Notes: generated by a model not told the origin, from the sequence alone. A stretch of DNA of 22,828 nt from a bacterium (GCA_025774805.1 JALGZR010000116.1:1-22828); one strand, 5' to 3'. Counted from the stretch's first letter, positions 1 to 10,900 are shown. Made by a program: numbers and translations.

Positions 1-1796
1 ATGACGGCGTCTCCTGGACCCAGGTGAAGACCGAGGGCCACTTCTTCGACGCGAAGTGGAAGCCGGGCGACCCGAACGTGGTCTATACCGTGCGTGGGGG
101 CAGCGGATCGGCCAACAGCAACGTGAAGGTCTCCACCGACGACGGTCTCACCTGGACCAAGGCCGGAACGGGCCAGCCGTTGGGGAGCCAGATCGGGAAG
201 TCGAAGCTCGCGGTCACGGCGGCGGATCCCGAGGTCGTCTACGCGATCTTCGTGAATCGTTCCACCAGCGGTCTGCTCGGCGTCTACCGGAGCCCGGACG
301 GAGGGTCCACCTGGACCCTCCAGGCGACGACCCCCAACATCCCCGGCAGCCAGGGGTGGTACAACCTCTCTCTCACCGCGGATCCGAACGATGCCGCCCG
401 GGTGATCGCGGGAGGCGTCCAACTCTACTGGTCCGAGAACTCGGGCGTGTCCTGGGGCCAGGTGGGCGGCATACATGGCGTGCACGTGGACCACCACGCC
501 GCGACGTACGAACCCGGGAGCGACAGCGTGGTCTGGGTCGGCTCCGACGGCGGCCTCTGGAGGTCCGCGAACGACGGCCAGAACTGGTCCGATCGGAACA
601 CGGGGCTCGTGACCTATCAGTTCTACGACATCTGCGTCGCCCAGTCGGATCCGAACATCGTCTTCGGGGGAACCCAGGACAACGGGACCGACAAGTGGCC
701 GGGCTCCTCGGTCTGGACGCAGGGCCTCGGTGGAGACGGCATGGTGTGCGTGATCAGCCCGAATCACGAGACGAACATCTATGCCGAGATGCAGAGGGGC
801 GTCCATTACAAGTCGCGGGACGGCGGACACTCCTGGCAGAGGATCATGAACGGCATCACCGGAAACGGCCGGTGGGTGACGCCGGTGGCGGGCGACCCGA
901 GCATGGGCCGCCACCTCTACACCGAGACCACGAGCGGGATCTTCCGCACGAACAACGGGGGATCCGAGTGGGTGAACGTGTCGTCCCACCGAGCGCGCTG
1001 GATCTCCGTCAGCGCCATGGACACGAGCCTCGTCTGGACGGTGGACACGGGGGCTCCCCGCTACTCGACCGACGACGGGGGGTCGTGGAACGTCGTCTCC
1101 TCCTACGGATTCCCGACGGGAAACACCACGAAGATCCTCGCGCACCCGACCGTACGGAACTCGGCCTTCGTCACGTTCTCCGGATACGGAGCCGGGGACG
1201 CGCACATCGCGCTGACCACCGACCTCGGGGCCACGTGGCAAAACGTCACGGGCGACTTCCCGACGCAGCCGGTCAACACGATCGCCGTCGATCCGCTCGA
1301 CCCCGTCGCATGGTACATCGGCACCGACGTCGGGGTCTGGGCCAGCACGAACGGCGGCGTGAACTGGCTGCCCTGCGAGGTCGGGTTCCCGAACACGGTG
1401 GTGGAGGATCTCGAGATCCAGATCACGGGCCGAAAGCTCCGGGCGGGAACGCACGGTCGCGGGGCCTGGGAGATGGACCTGCCGCCCGGCGGTCCCACCA
1501 CCGACGCCCCGATCTCCGTCACAAATCCTTCGCGCGATCTCCTGTTCGACCCCCCGTTCCCGAACCCGGCGAAGGGGACGGCCGTGCTCCGATTCGCCGC
1601 GAAGAGCGATGCCTCGCTCACGATCGAGATCTTCGACGTGCGCGGACGCCGTGTCGCGACCCTCGGCGAGCACCCCGGGGACGGGATCATCCGCACGACG
1701 CCCTGGATCACGGACGATGCGCCCCCGGGCGTCTACTTCGCCGTGATGCAGGCCGGGGCCGAGAAGATCACGCGGAAGATCGTCGTCGCGCGGTAG
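1..1796 (+). CDS. Secreted Asp-box (BNR/sialidase-like) beta-propeller protein with C-terminal sorting domain, 5'-truncated
   Basis: The frame is open to the first base of the window, where it already reads DGVSWTQV, an Asp box. The true start therefore lies upstream and the GTG at 24 is only the first internal start codon. About ten Asp boxes (S-x-D-x-G-x-x-W type) recur every 40-60 residues, for example STDDGLTW, SPDGGSTW, SANDGQNW, SRDGGHSW, STDDGGSW and STNGGVNW. This is the pattern of sialidase/VPS10-like beta-propellers. The last 85 residues form a FlgD-Ig/type IX-like secretion tail: FPNPAKG, then VRGRRVATLG, PPGVYFAVMQAG and a basic end. The family usually acts outside the cell or on its surface, often binding or cutting glycans. 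No catalytic residues of a defined hydrolase can be assigned, so the substrate is unknown. The next gene on the same strand carries the same kind of tail. Confidence 0.85.
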   Translation, partial: DGVSWTQVKTEGHFFDAKWKPGDPNVVYTVRGGSGSANSNVKVSTDDGLTWTKAGTGQPLGSQIGKSKLAVTAADPEVVYAIFVNRSTSGLLGVYRSPDGGSTWTLQATTPNIPGSQGWYNLSLTADPNDAARVIAGGVQLYWSENSGVSWGQVGGIHGVHVDHHAATYEPGSDSVVWVGSDGGLWRSANDGQNWSDRNTGLVTYQFYDICVAQSDPNIVFGGTQDNGTDKWPGSSVWTQGLGGDGMVCVISPNHETNIYAEMQRGVHYKSRDGGHSWQRIMNGITGNGRWVTPVAGDPSMGRHLYTETTSGIFRTNNGGSEWVNVSSHRARWISVSAMDTSLVWTVDTGAPRYSTDDGGSWNVVSSYGFPTGNTTKILAHPTVRNSAFVTFSGYGAGDAHIALTTDLGATWQNVTGDFPTQPVNTIAVDPLDPVAWYIGTDVGVWASTNGGVNWLPCEVGFPNTVVEDLEIQITGRKLRAGTHGRGAWEMDLPPGGPTTDAPISVTNPSRDLLFDPPFPNPAKGTAVLRFAAKSDASLTIEIFDVRGRRVATLGEHPGDGIIRTTPWITDDAPPGVYFAVMQAGAEKITRKIVVAR

Positions 1797-1837
1797 TCCT
1801 GCGCGATTGCCCAGCGGGCGGGCAGAGGTGGCGGCTG

Positions 1838-1860
1838 CCGGAGATTCACCCAATCTCCGG
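1838..1860. terminator. Perfect 9-bp hairpin downstream of the propeller gene
   Basis: CCGGAGATT, loop CACCC, AATCTCCGG form a perfect 9-bp stem 42 bases after the stop codon of the first gene. No T tract follows, so it is not a canonical intrinsic terminator. It could protect the 3' end of the mRNA or assist factor-dependent termination. Confidence 0.35.
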
Positions 1861-2001
1861 TGGATCCGCACCGGTCAAGGGATGCAATCGATCTCTGAAA
1901 TGTGGCATGATTCCCCCCTTCGTCCCCCCGTCTTTCTCCCCGGGCCACCCTGGAGAAACCCGGCCCGGGCGCCCGAAATGCGTCGAGACGAGCGCCTGCG
2001 G

Positions 2002-2007
2002 TACAAT
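2002..2007 (+). promoter_or_regulatory. Possible -10 element TACAAT
   Basis: TACAAT matches the sigma-70 -10 consensus at five of six positions in otherwise GC-rich DNA. No convincing -35 box sits 16-18 bases upstream. If it is real, transcription would start near 2014. That is too close to the ATG at 2022 to leave room for a ribosome site, and it favours the TTG start at 2100 for the next gene. Confidence 0.3.
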
Positions 2008-2099
2008 CGTCTGACCCTGGAATGCCCCTCGGAAAGCGTGCGCACCGGATCGCCACCGGCGCCGAGCCATCGCATCCCCGTTCTTGGAGTCTCATCAAG

Positions 2100-4847
2100 T
2101 TGCGTACCGGATTCTCGCTCGCCGCGTTCCTCGCACTTCTCTCCGCCCCCGCCACTTCGCCGGCCGACACGGCCGACACGCTGTTCGTCGCCGAGCGCGA
2201 GGACAACTCCCCGTATCTGGTGGTCGATCCGGCCGGCAACCCCGTCCTCACCTGGATCGCGACGGCGCCGGACACGAACGCGACCGGTCGTTTCGACGAG
2301 CTGGCCGTGGCCACCCACGACAGCGCGGGGTGGAGTGCTCCGCAGATCGTGGCCGGACCGGGGAGCTACTACACACCGCGCACCGTGTTTTCGTCCGATG
2401 GGGCGCGTTGGATCGTGTGGACCGAACACGACGGAACCGATTCACAGATCCGGTTGCGTCGCGATCTCGGGGCCTCGACGCAGACGTTCACGCTGGGAGA
2501 CGCGCTTCAGCCCGATCTGGAGCCGTCGATCGCGCCCGATGACAGCGGCGGCGTCGTGGTCGTCTGGCAGGGATGGCGAACCGACAACTACGAAATCCTG
2601 ATGAGCTCCGGCGGCGCGGGTGGATTCGCGTCCGAGACGTTGGTGTCGGAGTGCGCGAACAGCGATCGTGATCCTCGGGTCGTCTGGGGGAACGGAAAGG
2701 CCTGGATCGTCTGGTCGAGCTACCAAAACCCCGCGTACAACCTGATCCACAAGACGTTCGACGGGACCACGCTCTCTGCCGCGGTCCAAATCACCGATTC
2801 GAACCGGGCGCGGAACTTCCACCCGGAGCTGGCATGGGACGACGGGAACGGCGTTCTCTGGATCGCGGCCACCTGGATCAACCGAGGATGGGTCGGATTC
2901 AACCAGACCGAGCTCGGGGTGCTGTATGATCCGGGGTCGCCGAGGGTATGGGCGTACGACGGCACCACCGTCTATCAACCCTCGGGGCTGGACGCCGACG
3001 ACCGGTTCCCGTTCAAGACCATGCAGGAGCTCGGCTATGAGACGTATCTCTACAGCGGGACCCCGATGCCGGACCGATGGGGGCCCCGGCTGGCCGTGGT
3101 TCCCACCGACGGGCGCCGCGTCTGGTTCCTGCACAAGCAGATCGGCCCGATCACGGAATTCGGAACGGTGAACCGGTACGCCGGCGTCGTGGGGCTGCAC
3201 TACGGCGGTGGCGTGTGGTCCGCCCCGGACGCGTTTCTGGACCTGCGGTCCACGCTCGCGTGGACGGTCCCGGCGGCGGCCGCTTCCGGAGACGTGCTCT
3301 GGGTGGCCTGGGGCGCCGACGACCGCTCCAATCCTATCAGCGGTCTCGGCTTCTCCATGTTCGGCCACGATCAGAACATCGTCGTGCACTCCGTCACCAT
3401 CGACACCTCGGACGCGGGCCCGCCGAGCCTCGTCTCGCTCGGGAGTCCTCCTGCGGTGGGGTCGTGCGTCACCGACTCGCGGCCTCCCTTCCAGATCGAC
3501 GTCGGGGGAACTACGAGAACGCTGCTCTTCGGGGACAATCACCGGCACAGTTGGGATCTCTCCTGGGATGGATTCGACGACCCGATGCTCTTCTCCACCC
3601 TCTACTACTCGTTGGACTTCCTCGGTCACGATTTCATCAGTCCTTCGGACCACGCGGAGCGCTACTCGAAGGCCGTTTGGGCGTGGATTCCGAAGTACTC
3701 GATGCTCTACGACGTACCGGGCCGGTTCCGCGTCTTTGCCGGCTACGAGCGATCCATGCGCGGCGGGGCGGGCGGCGATCAAAACGCGTTCTACCGGGAT
3801 CCGGCGGATTTCACCGAAGCGTCGGCCGGGTATCCGTCCATCGCAAGCTGGCACGACATGTACGATGCCATGGCCGGGATCGACGTGCTCGCGGTTCCGC
3901 ACACCCCGTCGCAGTGCGGCGCCGAGATGGACTGGCCTCACCTGGCGGACGGGGATCCCTCGGTGTTGCCGGAACCGCTTCGTCTCGTGGAGGTGTACCA
4001 ATCCGCCCGCCGGAGCTTCGAGTACTTCGGGTGCCCGAGGCAGTACACGGGCTGCGTGTCGGCCGCGGACACCGGCTGGGTCAACGTGGCGCTCGCTTTG
4101 GGAATGCGGATCGGGCTGCTGGGCGCGAGCGACCACACGATCCGCGCCGGCTTCATCAGCGTTTTCGCCGAGGACCGGTCGCGCGACGCGATCTGGCAGG
4201 CCCTTTACGACCGGCACTGCTTCGGATCGTCGAGATACACGAAGTTCAACTGCGACTTCCGGGTGAACGGAGCGCTGATGGGCTCCGAGATCGAGTCCGG
4301 GGTCGCACCGACGCTCGACGTGCTGATCGAGGGACCGAACCCCCTCCTCAACATCGACATCAACAAGGACGGCAACCCTACGTGGTTCTCCACCTCCAGC
4401 GCCGACTCGGACACGACGTTCAGCATCGTCGATCCGGATCCGGTCATTCCCGGGACGTCGAGCTTCTACTATCTCCGTGTCCTCGATGCGAACAACAGGA
4501 TGCTCTGGACCAGCTCCGTGTGGGTCGACTTCGGGGATCCGACGGGAGTCCAGGTCGCCGAGGCGGAGGGAGGGCCGCTTCGCGTCGCGGCTCTTCCCAA
4601 TCCTTCACGGCGAGGCGACATCCGCTTCGAGATCGGCGGGTTGTCTCCGGTGGGCGGGCGACTCAATCTCTACGACGTCGGGGGAAGGCTCGTTCGGCGC
4701 CTGGATCTGGAGGCGGGATCGCCGGATCGCATCGTACCGTGGGACGGGCGAGACGCCGCCGGATCGACGGTGGCGCCGGGCGTCTACTTCGCCGTGCTCC
4801 AGTCGCGGGGAGAGACGCAGACCGTCCGGTTCGTCCGGCTCCGCTGA
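2100..4847 (+). CDS. Secreted PHP/DUF3604-type metallohydrolase with N-terminal propeller-like region and C-terminal sorting domain
   Basis: I start at TTG 2100. It has GGAG ten bases upstream (2086-2089) and yields an immediate Sec signal peptide (LRTGFSLAAFLALLSAPATS). An in-frame ATG at 2022 would add 26 residues and has no clear ribosome site. Residues about 25-450 look like a Trp-rich beta-propeller (repeated 'W.V.' strands). Residues about 465-760 carry the metal-ligand pattern of the PHP superfamily as in DUF3604: GDNHRHS (H481, H483), SDHAERYS (D517, H518), GYE, VPHTPSQ (H601) and GASDHT (D678, H679). The end has FlgD-Ig/type IX-like sorting features: LPNPSRRG, YDVGGRLVRRL, WDGRDAAG, APGVYFAVLQSRG. 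It is probably exported and cell-surface bound, hydrolysing a phosphoester or similar bond. The substrate cannot be told from sequence. Confidence 0.85.
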   Translation: MRTGFSLAAFLALLSAPATSPADTADTLFVAEREDNSPYLVVDPAGNPVLTWIATAPDTNATGRFDELAVATHDSAGWSAPQIVAGPGSYYTPRTVFSSDGARWIVWTEHDGTDSQIRLRRDLGASTQTFTLGDALQPDLEPSIAPDDSGGVVVVWQGWRTDNYEILMSSGGAGGFASETLVSECANSDRDPRVVWGNGKAWIVWSSYQNPAYNLIHKTFDGTTLSAAVQITDSNRARNFHPELAWDDGNGVLWIAATWINRGWVGFNQTELGVLYDPGSPRVWAYDGTTVYQPSGLDADDRFPFKTMQELGYETYLYSGTPMPDRWGPRLAVVPTDGRRVWFLHKQIGPITEFGTVNRYAGVVGLHYGGGVWSAPDAFLDLRSTLAWTVPAAAASGDVLWVAWGADDRSNPISGLGFSMFGHDQNIVVHSVTIDTSDAGPPSLVSLGSPPAVGSCVTDSRPPFQIDVGGTTRTLLFGDNHRHSWDLSWDGFDDPMLFSTLYYSLDFLGHDFISPSDHAERYSKAVWAWIPKYSMLYDVPGRFRVFAGYERSMRGGAGGDQNAFYRDPADFTEASAGYPSIASWHDMYDAMAGIDVLAVPHTPSQCGAEMDWPHLADGDPSVLPEPLRLVEVYQSARRSFEYFGCPRQYTGCVSAADTGWVNVALALGMRIGLLGASDHTIRAGFISVFAEDRSRDAIWQALYDRHCFGSSRYTKFNCDFRVNGALMGSEIESGVAPTLDVLIEGPNPLLNIDINKDGNPTWFSTSSADSDTTFSIVDPDPVIPGTSSFYYLRVLDANNRMLWTSSVWVDFGDPTGVQVAEAEGGPLRVAALPNPSRRGDIRFEIGGLSPVGGRLNLYDVGGRLVRRLDLEAGSPDRIVPWDGRDAAGSTVAPGVYFAVLQSRGETQTVRFVRLR

Positions 4848-4914
4848 GCCTCGATCAAGAGCGCGCTGCCGAGCGGGAGTCTCTCGCGTCTGTGAAGAGC
4901 CGAGATCGCTCCCC

Positions 4915-4933
4915 GGCGGATTCTGAGTCCGCC
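4915..4933. terminator. Hairpin between convergent genes
   Basis: GGCGGA, loop TTCTGAG, TCCGCC lies in the 113-base gap between the ends of the convergent hydrolase (+) and megaprotein (-) genes. The position suits a bidirectional terminator, but there is no T tract on either side. Confidence 0.3.
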
Positions 4934-4960
4934 CCGTCTACGCGTTCCGCGCGTTGAGAG

Positions 4961-7900
4961 CTACACCGAAACGGGACTGGAGCGCGTCTTCGAGCCCGCC
5001 GTGACCACATCCGGCCGGGTGACGGTGCGCGGTCCCAGGTAGACCTGGCCGCTCGTGCCGTGCAGGGAGACCAGGTCCCCCTTGACGATCTGGTGAAGCA
5101 CCTCGCCGGAGGAGCTGTGGATCGCGACGGCGACGTGAGACGTCGATCCGCCCTTGGCCGTGAGAAGCCCGTCGGCCGAGAGGATCATAGGAATGTCCTC
5201 GGGCGTCGGGTTCTCCATCACCATGAGAATCCCGTCGACATCGTCCCGCTCCGTCACGCCGCTGTCCGCCAGCTCGATCCGATCCGACTCGTCGAAGGCC
5301 ACGACCCCGCGGAACGCGAATCCCCGCACGCCGATGCCCTGTGCGACCGCCGGCCCGGGGTTCATGAAGGCGACCGTCTCCACGTCGACGCTCTTCTCGG
5401 ACGTCCGTGACTGGAGGATGCTGAGCACCCCGCGCTCGACGGTGAACTCCATCTCCTGGTCGGTGCCGTGGAAGCGTCTCAATCGGGCCACGACGTGCCG
5501 GATCCGCCGGTGGAGCATCGGCATCAGTCGTTCGAGCTCGGAGATCGCGTGGAACGATCCGGGCCCCACGACACCGCTGACGAGGTCGTCGCCGGCGGCC
5601 GAGAACTTGAACTCGCCCTCGAGCTCACGAACACCCCAATCCGTCAGTCTCGTGTGCGGAATCACGCCGGTGAGCGACGCCTCCGTCTCGTCCATTCCGG
5701 GACGCACCTCGATCTTCTTCCGGTTCCCGAACGCCATCACCTGGACGATCGCCGTCGTGTGCCAGTCGTGACAGATCCCCTTGAACTCCCGGTACCGCCG
5801 TGCGGCTTCCCGCTCCCAGGAGTCGAAGACGGCGTGGATCGCGGCGAGGAGCTGCCGGCGCGGATCCTCCAGCAGGGCGTCCATCGCCTGCCCGTGGCCC
5901 CGCTTGCGCAGGATCGCCTTCGTCGCCTCGGCGATCTCCTTCATCCCCTCCCAGGGGAGGTCGTCCTTGGCCAGCACTCCATAGCGCCGCTTGGTCTCCT
6001 CCACCAGATCGTATTCCTCGACATCCACACCCCAGACCGCCCCCGCGAAGGAGGCGAGGAACCGCCGGTAGGAGTCGTAGGCATGCCATGGGTCCTCGGC
6101 CGCCAGCGTCTGCGCGATCCGGTCGTTCATCCCGGTGAACACGACGGTCGAGAGGATCCCGGGAAGCGAGATCACCGACCCTCCGCGAACCGCGAGGAGG
6201 AGGGGTCGGCTCTCGTCTCCGAACCGGGCCGGGATTCCGTCGCGGCGGGCGACGTCCTCCTCGAGGATCCGGAGGTGTTTCTCGACCGCCTTCTCCAGCC
6301 CGGCTCGGTCGGTCCGGTGAACCCCGGCGCGGGGGAGGGCGGTGGGAAGGATGAAGCCGTCCCGCGTGGGCAGGTTCAGGTGGGAGATCTGCAGGAGGCT
6401 GCTCCCCTTGCCGCCGTACTGGGCCCGCAGGCAGTCCTCCGGCTTCCCGCTCTCGATTCGACGCCGGATTTCATCGCGGTGCGAGATGTGCAGGATGTCG
6501 TACACCGCGTCCGCGCCCGGCCCGCTCGGGCGCTCCTGTCCATTCACCCGCCGGTCGAAGTCCTCCACTCCCTCGCGGACGAAGCGCGTGGCGAGCTCGG
6601 CGAAGTGCACCATGCAGTTGAGGTCGAAGAGACCCCGCTGCAGGTTCGCGGTCACGAATTGCAGCTCTTGGGACTCCATCCCGAGGCGGGTTCGAATCGC
6701 GTCGAACGGGGAGAGGACCCGCTGGAGCATCTTGTGGAAGCAGCGCTGGACGCCGTCGAGCAGGTTCAGGACCTCCGCGAAGGTCCGGGAGCCGTCGACC
6801 AGCATGTCCGTCAGATCGCGGAGCTCCTGGCAGGGCACGCCGTCCGGTTCGAGGTTCCGAACGCACGTCCGGATGATCTCGAGGCATTGCGAGAGCTGCA
6901 CACCCTTCTCCTCGTATGAAGAGGCCAGCTGCCGCAGCATCAGGTAGCCCATCTCCTCGAGCAGGCAGTCCAGGTGGTAGAGATGGCGCCGTTGCTCCGG
7001 GAAGCCCGCCGGGTCCAGTCCGGCCCGCACCCGGTGGCGCAGCTCACGGATGGCGTCCACGCTCTGAACGAGCTCTCCGCTCCGGGAGATCTCGCGCACG
7101 TTGGCGAGGCGCGCGAACAGCTCGTCCTGGAACGCGGAGCGGGCACTCTCCGCCAGCCGATCCACGCCGCCGCGAAGGGTCGCCTCGGCCTCGTCGACGT
7201 CCAGGGAGGGATCCCCCGGATCGAGGTCCAGAAGCTCCGAGATCGCCCGGCTGCACGCCTCGATCTCCGGCGGGCCGTCGGTGAAGGCGTCGGCCTTCGC
7301 CTTCACGATTCGCAGGTGGTGGTTGTACACGAATCGGTTCCGGTCGCGGAGCGCCTTCGCGATGATCTCCGTCTCCTCACCCAGACTGTTCCCGAACTCG
7401 CACCGCTCCAGCGTCAGCGCGTACTCCCTCTCCCAGTCGCTCAATCGGTCGTTGATGTCGCCCGCCTCGAAGAACGTCTCCAGGTCGCCGACGATGCGGC
7501 CCACGAGATCACGGGGCGTGGTCCGGGACCGCGCCTGCTCGTCCGCGGCCGCCGGATCCGGATGGCCCTCCTCGGCGAGGCCGGCGGTGTCCCCCGTCTC
7601 CAGGTACTTCAGGTATGCACGCGCGAGGCGTAGAGTGCCCCTGCCCAGCGCGTGGTGCGTTCGGCGGCGCAGCTCGTTCACGATGGAGCTGCCCCGCACG
7701 TGGACCTCCGCGAGGTCGATCGTGTCGTTCCAGAGTCGATCGATGACGGTGGGCTTGGTGGCGAGTCCCGCGATGCTGCGCATGAGGACCCGGACGAGAA
7801 GCGGCACGCGCCTCGCGAGTGGGCTGTTGATGAACCGATCGAGCTCGACGTTGAGGTTGCGCACCTCCGGCTGCATGTTCTTGGCTCCGAGGAAGGCCTT

Positions 7901-10900
7901 GAACGACAGTCCGACGATCCTCGCCACCAGGCAGCGGAGGGCGAAGATGCTGTGCGTTCGATTCGCCGACTCGCTGATTTGTTTGAGCCCGGCCGCGATG
8001 TCCCGGATCCGGGCGACCGCGACGGGGCGCGCGTCCTCCTCGTGGAAGCCGAGCATCAGGGGCTCGAGGTCGATCGCCTCGCCGCGCACGCCCCCGATCG
8101 TCGTCAGAAGGTCGTCCGTGAGGATCGTGCCCTCCCGGACCGAGCGGCGCGCGAGCCATTCGATGCTCCCGTCCCGGACGCCGTGCACCAGGACGTCGTC
8201 TCCGAGGATGTAGGGGACGGCGAGCGCGTCGCCATTCCGGAAGATGCGGTTGTTGACGAGACCGAAGGCGCGGTAGCGCGAGGCGAGGGGCCGTTTGATG
8301 AGCGCGTAGCGCCGGAGGGCCTCCGCGCGATTGGCCTCGGTGGGCTCCAGCACGCACGCGCGGTGAAGCGCGCGGTCGAGGTCCTCGAGCCCTTCCCGCT
8401 CCTGCGGGGTGAGGACGGCGGGCTCCCGATCCGGCGCGCCGGCGATCGCGGGCTCCGGCACGCGCTCGGGTGCGGGCTCGGCTGCGGCGGGGTCTTCCTC
8501 AGAGAGCTCCGCGGACCCGCCGGGTGCGGCGGCGGCGACGCCCGGCGTCTCGACGGGAGGCGGCGTCTCGGTCGCCCGTGCCTCCACTGCGGCAGGGGTG
8601 GCGGCCGGCTCCTCGGTCGGAGGAGGGGCCGGCTCCGGACGCTCCTCCCGTGGAGCGGCTTCAACCATCCCGAGCTCGGCATCCCCGCGCACGGTCTCCG
8701 CAGGAATCTCCATGCCCTCCTCGGTCCCGTAGATCCCGGAGACCTCACGCAGGGCCTCGTAGAGCGGCGTGCCCCGGGCCTCGAGTTTCCGGTTGGCCTC
8801 GCGGAGCGCGGTCACGTAGTCGGAGAGCGCGCTGCCCCGGATGTCCACCTGCTCCTTGTCGCAGAGTCGAGCGACCATGGCGATCATCTCGTCGCGCAGG
8901 GCCTCGTAGAGATCCTGCCCCTTGAGGTGGGCGATTCCGCGGGCGAGGGCGAGCGAGACCGCGAGCATCGCGTTCATCCCCAAGTTCTGCTTGCGCTGCA
9001 TCACCTGGATGCGCTCCTCGAGCGTCGCGTCCTCCCGGAGCTTGCCGCGCCGCCGGGCCACGCGCTCCTCCAGTTGGAGCAGCACCCGGTCGACGTCGCG
9101 GAGCGTCATCGCCGCTGCGCTTCGCCCGACGAACGCGGGAGCGATGATCTCGAGCACGTTTCCGACCGCGTTCAGGCATCCCTTGCCGCCGTAGCGCCGA
9201 GCTCGCGTGAACAGCGCCTCGAGCGCATCATCACCGGACGCGTGGACATCCGCGTCGCGGACCTCCTTCCGGAAGCGGACCACGCCCTTCTCTGCCTCGA
9301 CAAAGAGATCGGGATGCCGCTCGATCGGCTCGCGGTGCTCCGCCCTCTCCACCAGGGCATCAACGAGATGAATGGCCTCGCCCGTTCCCGCGGACGTTCC
9401 GAGCGGCGTCGCACCGCGGAAACGAAGCGTCACCCCGGATTCGGAAAGAGAGATCTCGGCGGTGGCGCCCACCGTCGGGATTCCGGCGTTGGTCGGCTCC
9501 TCGTACGCGGTCAGTGAGTGGAAGACGGCCTTCCGCCCGCTCGTGAGGGCGTGCGACTCCTCGGCCGATCCGCCCTTGCCCATCAGCTCCGCGACGGACT
9601 GGTACTTGACGAGCCTCTCGGTGTTCGCTCCGCCTCCGGCCTTGAGACCGAGCGCGTTGACCGCCAGCGCGATGTGAGCCTCCATATCGTCGTTCGGGCT
9701 CTTCGAACGGTGCGAGACCACGATCTCCAGGTTCTTGCCGAGTGCCACGAGCATGGCAATGAGGGTCTCGTAGAGGGAGCCGATCTGGTTCGCCTTGATG
9801 AGGGCGGTGTTGATCAGACCGCGCGCCGCGTCCTCTTCGATGGTGCGGTCGTTCGTGGTCACGAGGTCGTCGCCGATCACGAGGACCCGATCGCCGAGGG
9901 CGTCGAGGAGCATCTTCCAGCCCTCGCGATCGTCTTCGGAGAAACCGTCCTCGATCGACGCGATGGGGATCTCGAATTCGGTGATCGCCTTGCGGTAGAT
10001 CTCGAGCACGCCGTCGCGATCCATGACCGCCTTGGCCTTGTCGCGCCAGAAGAGGTACATGCCCACGCTGTCGGGCATGTTGAACTCCTCGCGATAGGCC
10101 TTCTCCAGCTCGGACATGGCGGGGTCGAGGGCGATGGCCACGTCCTGGCCCGGTCGGTAGCCGCACTCCTCGATGGCCTGGCGCATCATGGCCCAGAGCC
10201 GGACCTCGGGGAGGGGGTAGTCGCCCTTCTCGATGAAGGGCGCCAGCCCGCCCTCGAGGCCGATCCCCATGACCCGGCCTCCCTCCGACTTCTCGATGAT
10301 CTCTTTGAGCCGGTTCTGGAGGCGAACCGTCATCTCCTGGCCCTCTTGGTAGTCGCGGGCGCTGAGGATGAGGAACATCGCCTCCTGCATGCTGACGTTG
10401 GATTCGGGATACTCCTTCTCCGTGTGTCGCCCGCCCATTCCGCAGTTCCGGAACTGCCACGGCGCGGTGACCGGACCGAGGCGGGGGTGGGTGATCTCCT
10501 GGATCCGCTCCGCGAGCATGCGCTGCTTCACGGCCGAGGCGCGGTCGAACCAGCTTCCCACGTCCCCCACGGTCGCGGCCTGCTCGGCGGCCCGGCGCTC
10601 CCGCTGCCGGAACTCGCGGTACTTGCCCGGGTCGGCGATCAGGAAGTCGAGGAGCCCGACGACTCCGATCCCGAGAAGGAGACGGCCGAGGTAGACGGCG
10701 GCGATCGCATCGAGCAGAAGGCCGATCGCCAGGAGGATCACGGCGGGAGGGAGCGCGGCGAGCGCGAGGTTCCGACTGGCGTGAGGGCCCGCCGCCGCGA
10801 CCGCGAGGTTGTAGGGAGCATCGGGATAGTAGTTGAGACTCTCCCGCTTGATGCCGCGCGCCTTCCCGTAGGGCGCCCGGAGGAAAAGACCCAGGTAGAG

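Larger units (their letters stand above)
1797..2099. other. Intergenic region before the PHP-type hydrolase
   Basis: No coding sequence is supported in these 303 bases. They hold the 9-bp hairpin at 1838-1860, a pyrimidine-rich stretch at about 1911-1941, an 8-bp inverted repeat (CCCGGGCC at 1939-1946, GGCCCGGG at 1962-1969) and a possible -10 box at 2002-2007. Confidence 0.6.

Noticed and set aside
2442-4217. 591-codon minus-strand frame opposite the PHP-type hydrolase
   Set aside because: Antisense shadow with no recognisable protein features.
3077-4957. 626-codon plus-strand frame inside the PHP-type hydrolase
   Set aside because: Arg-rich out-of-frame reading of a gene with clear metal-site motifs.
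7652-9517. 621-codon plus-strand open frame opposite the megaprotein
   Set aside because: Antisense shadow; no domain or ribosome site seen.
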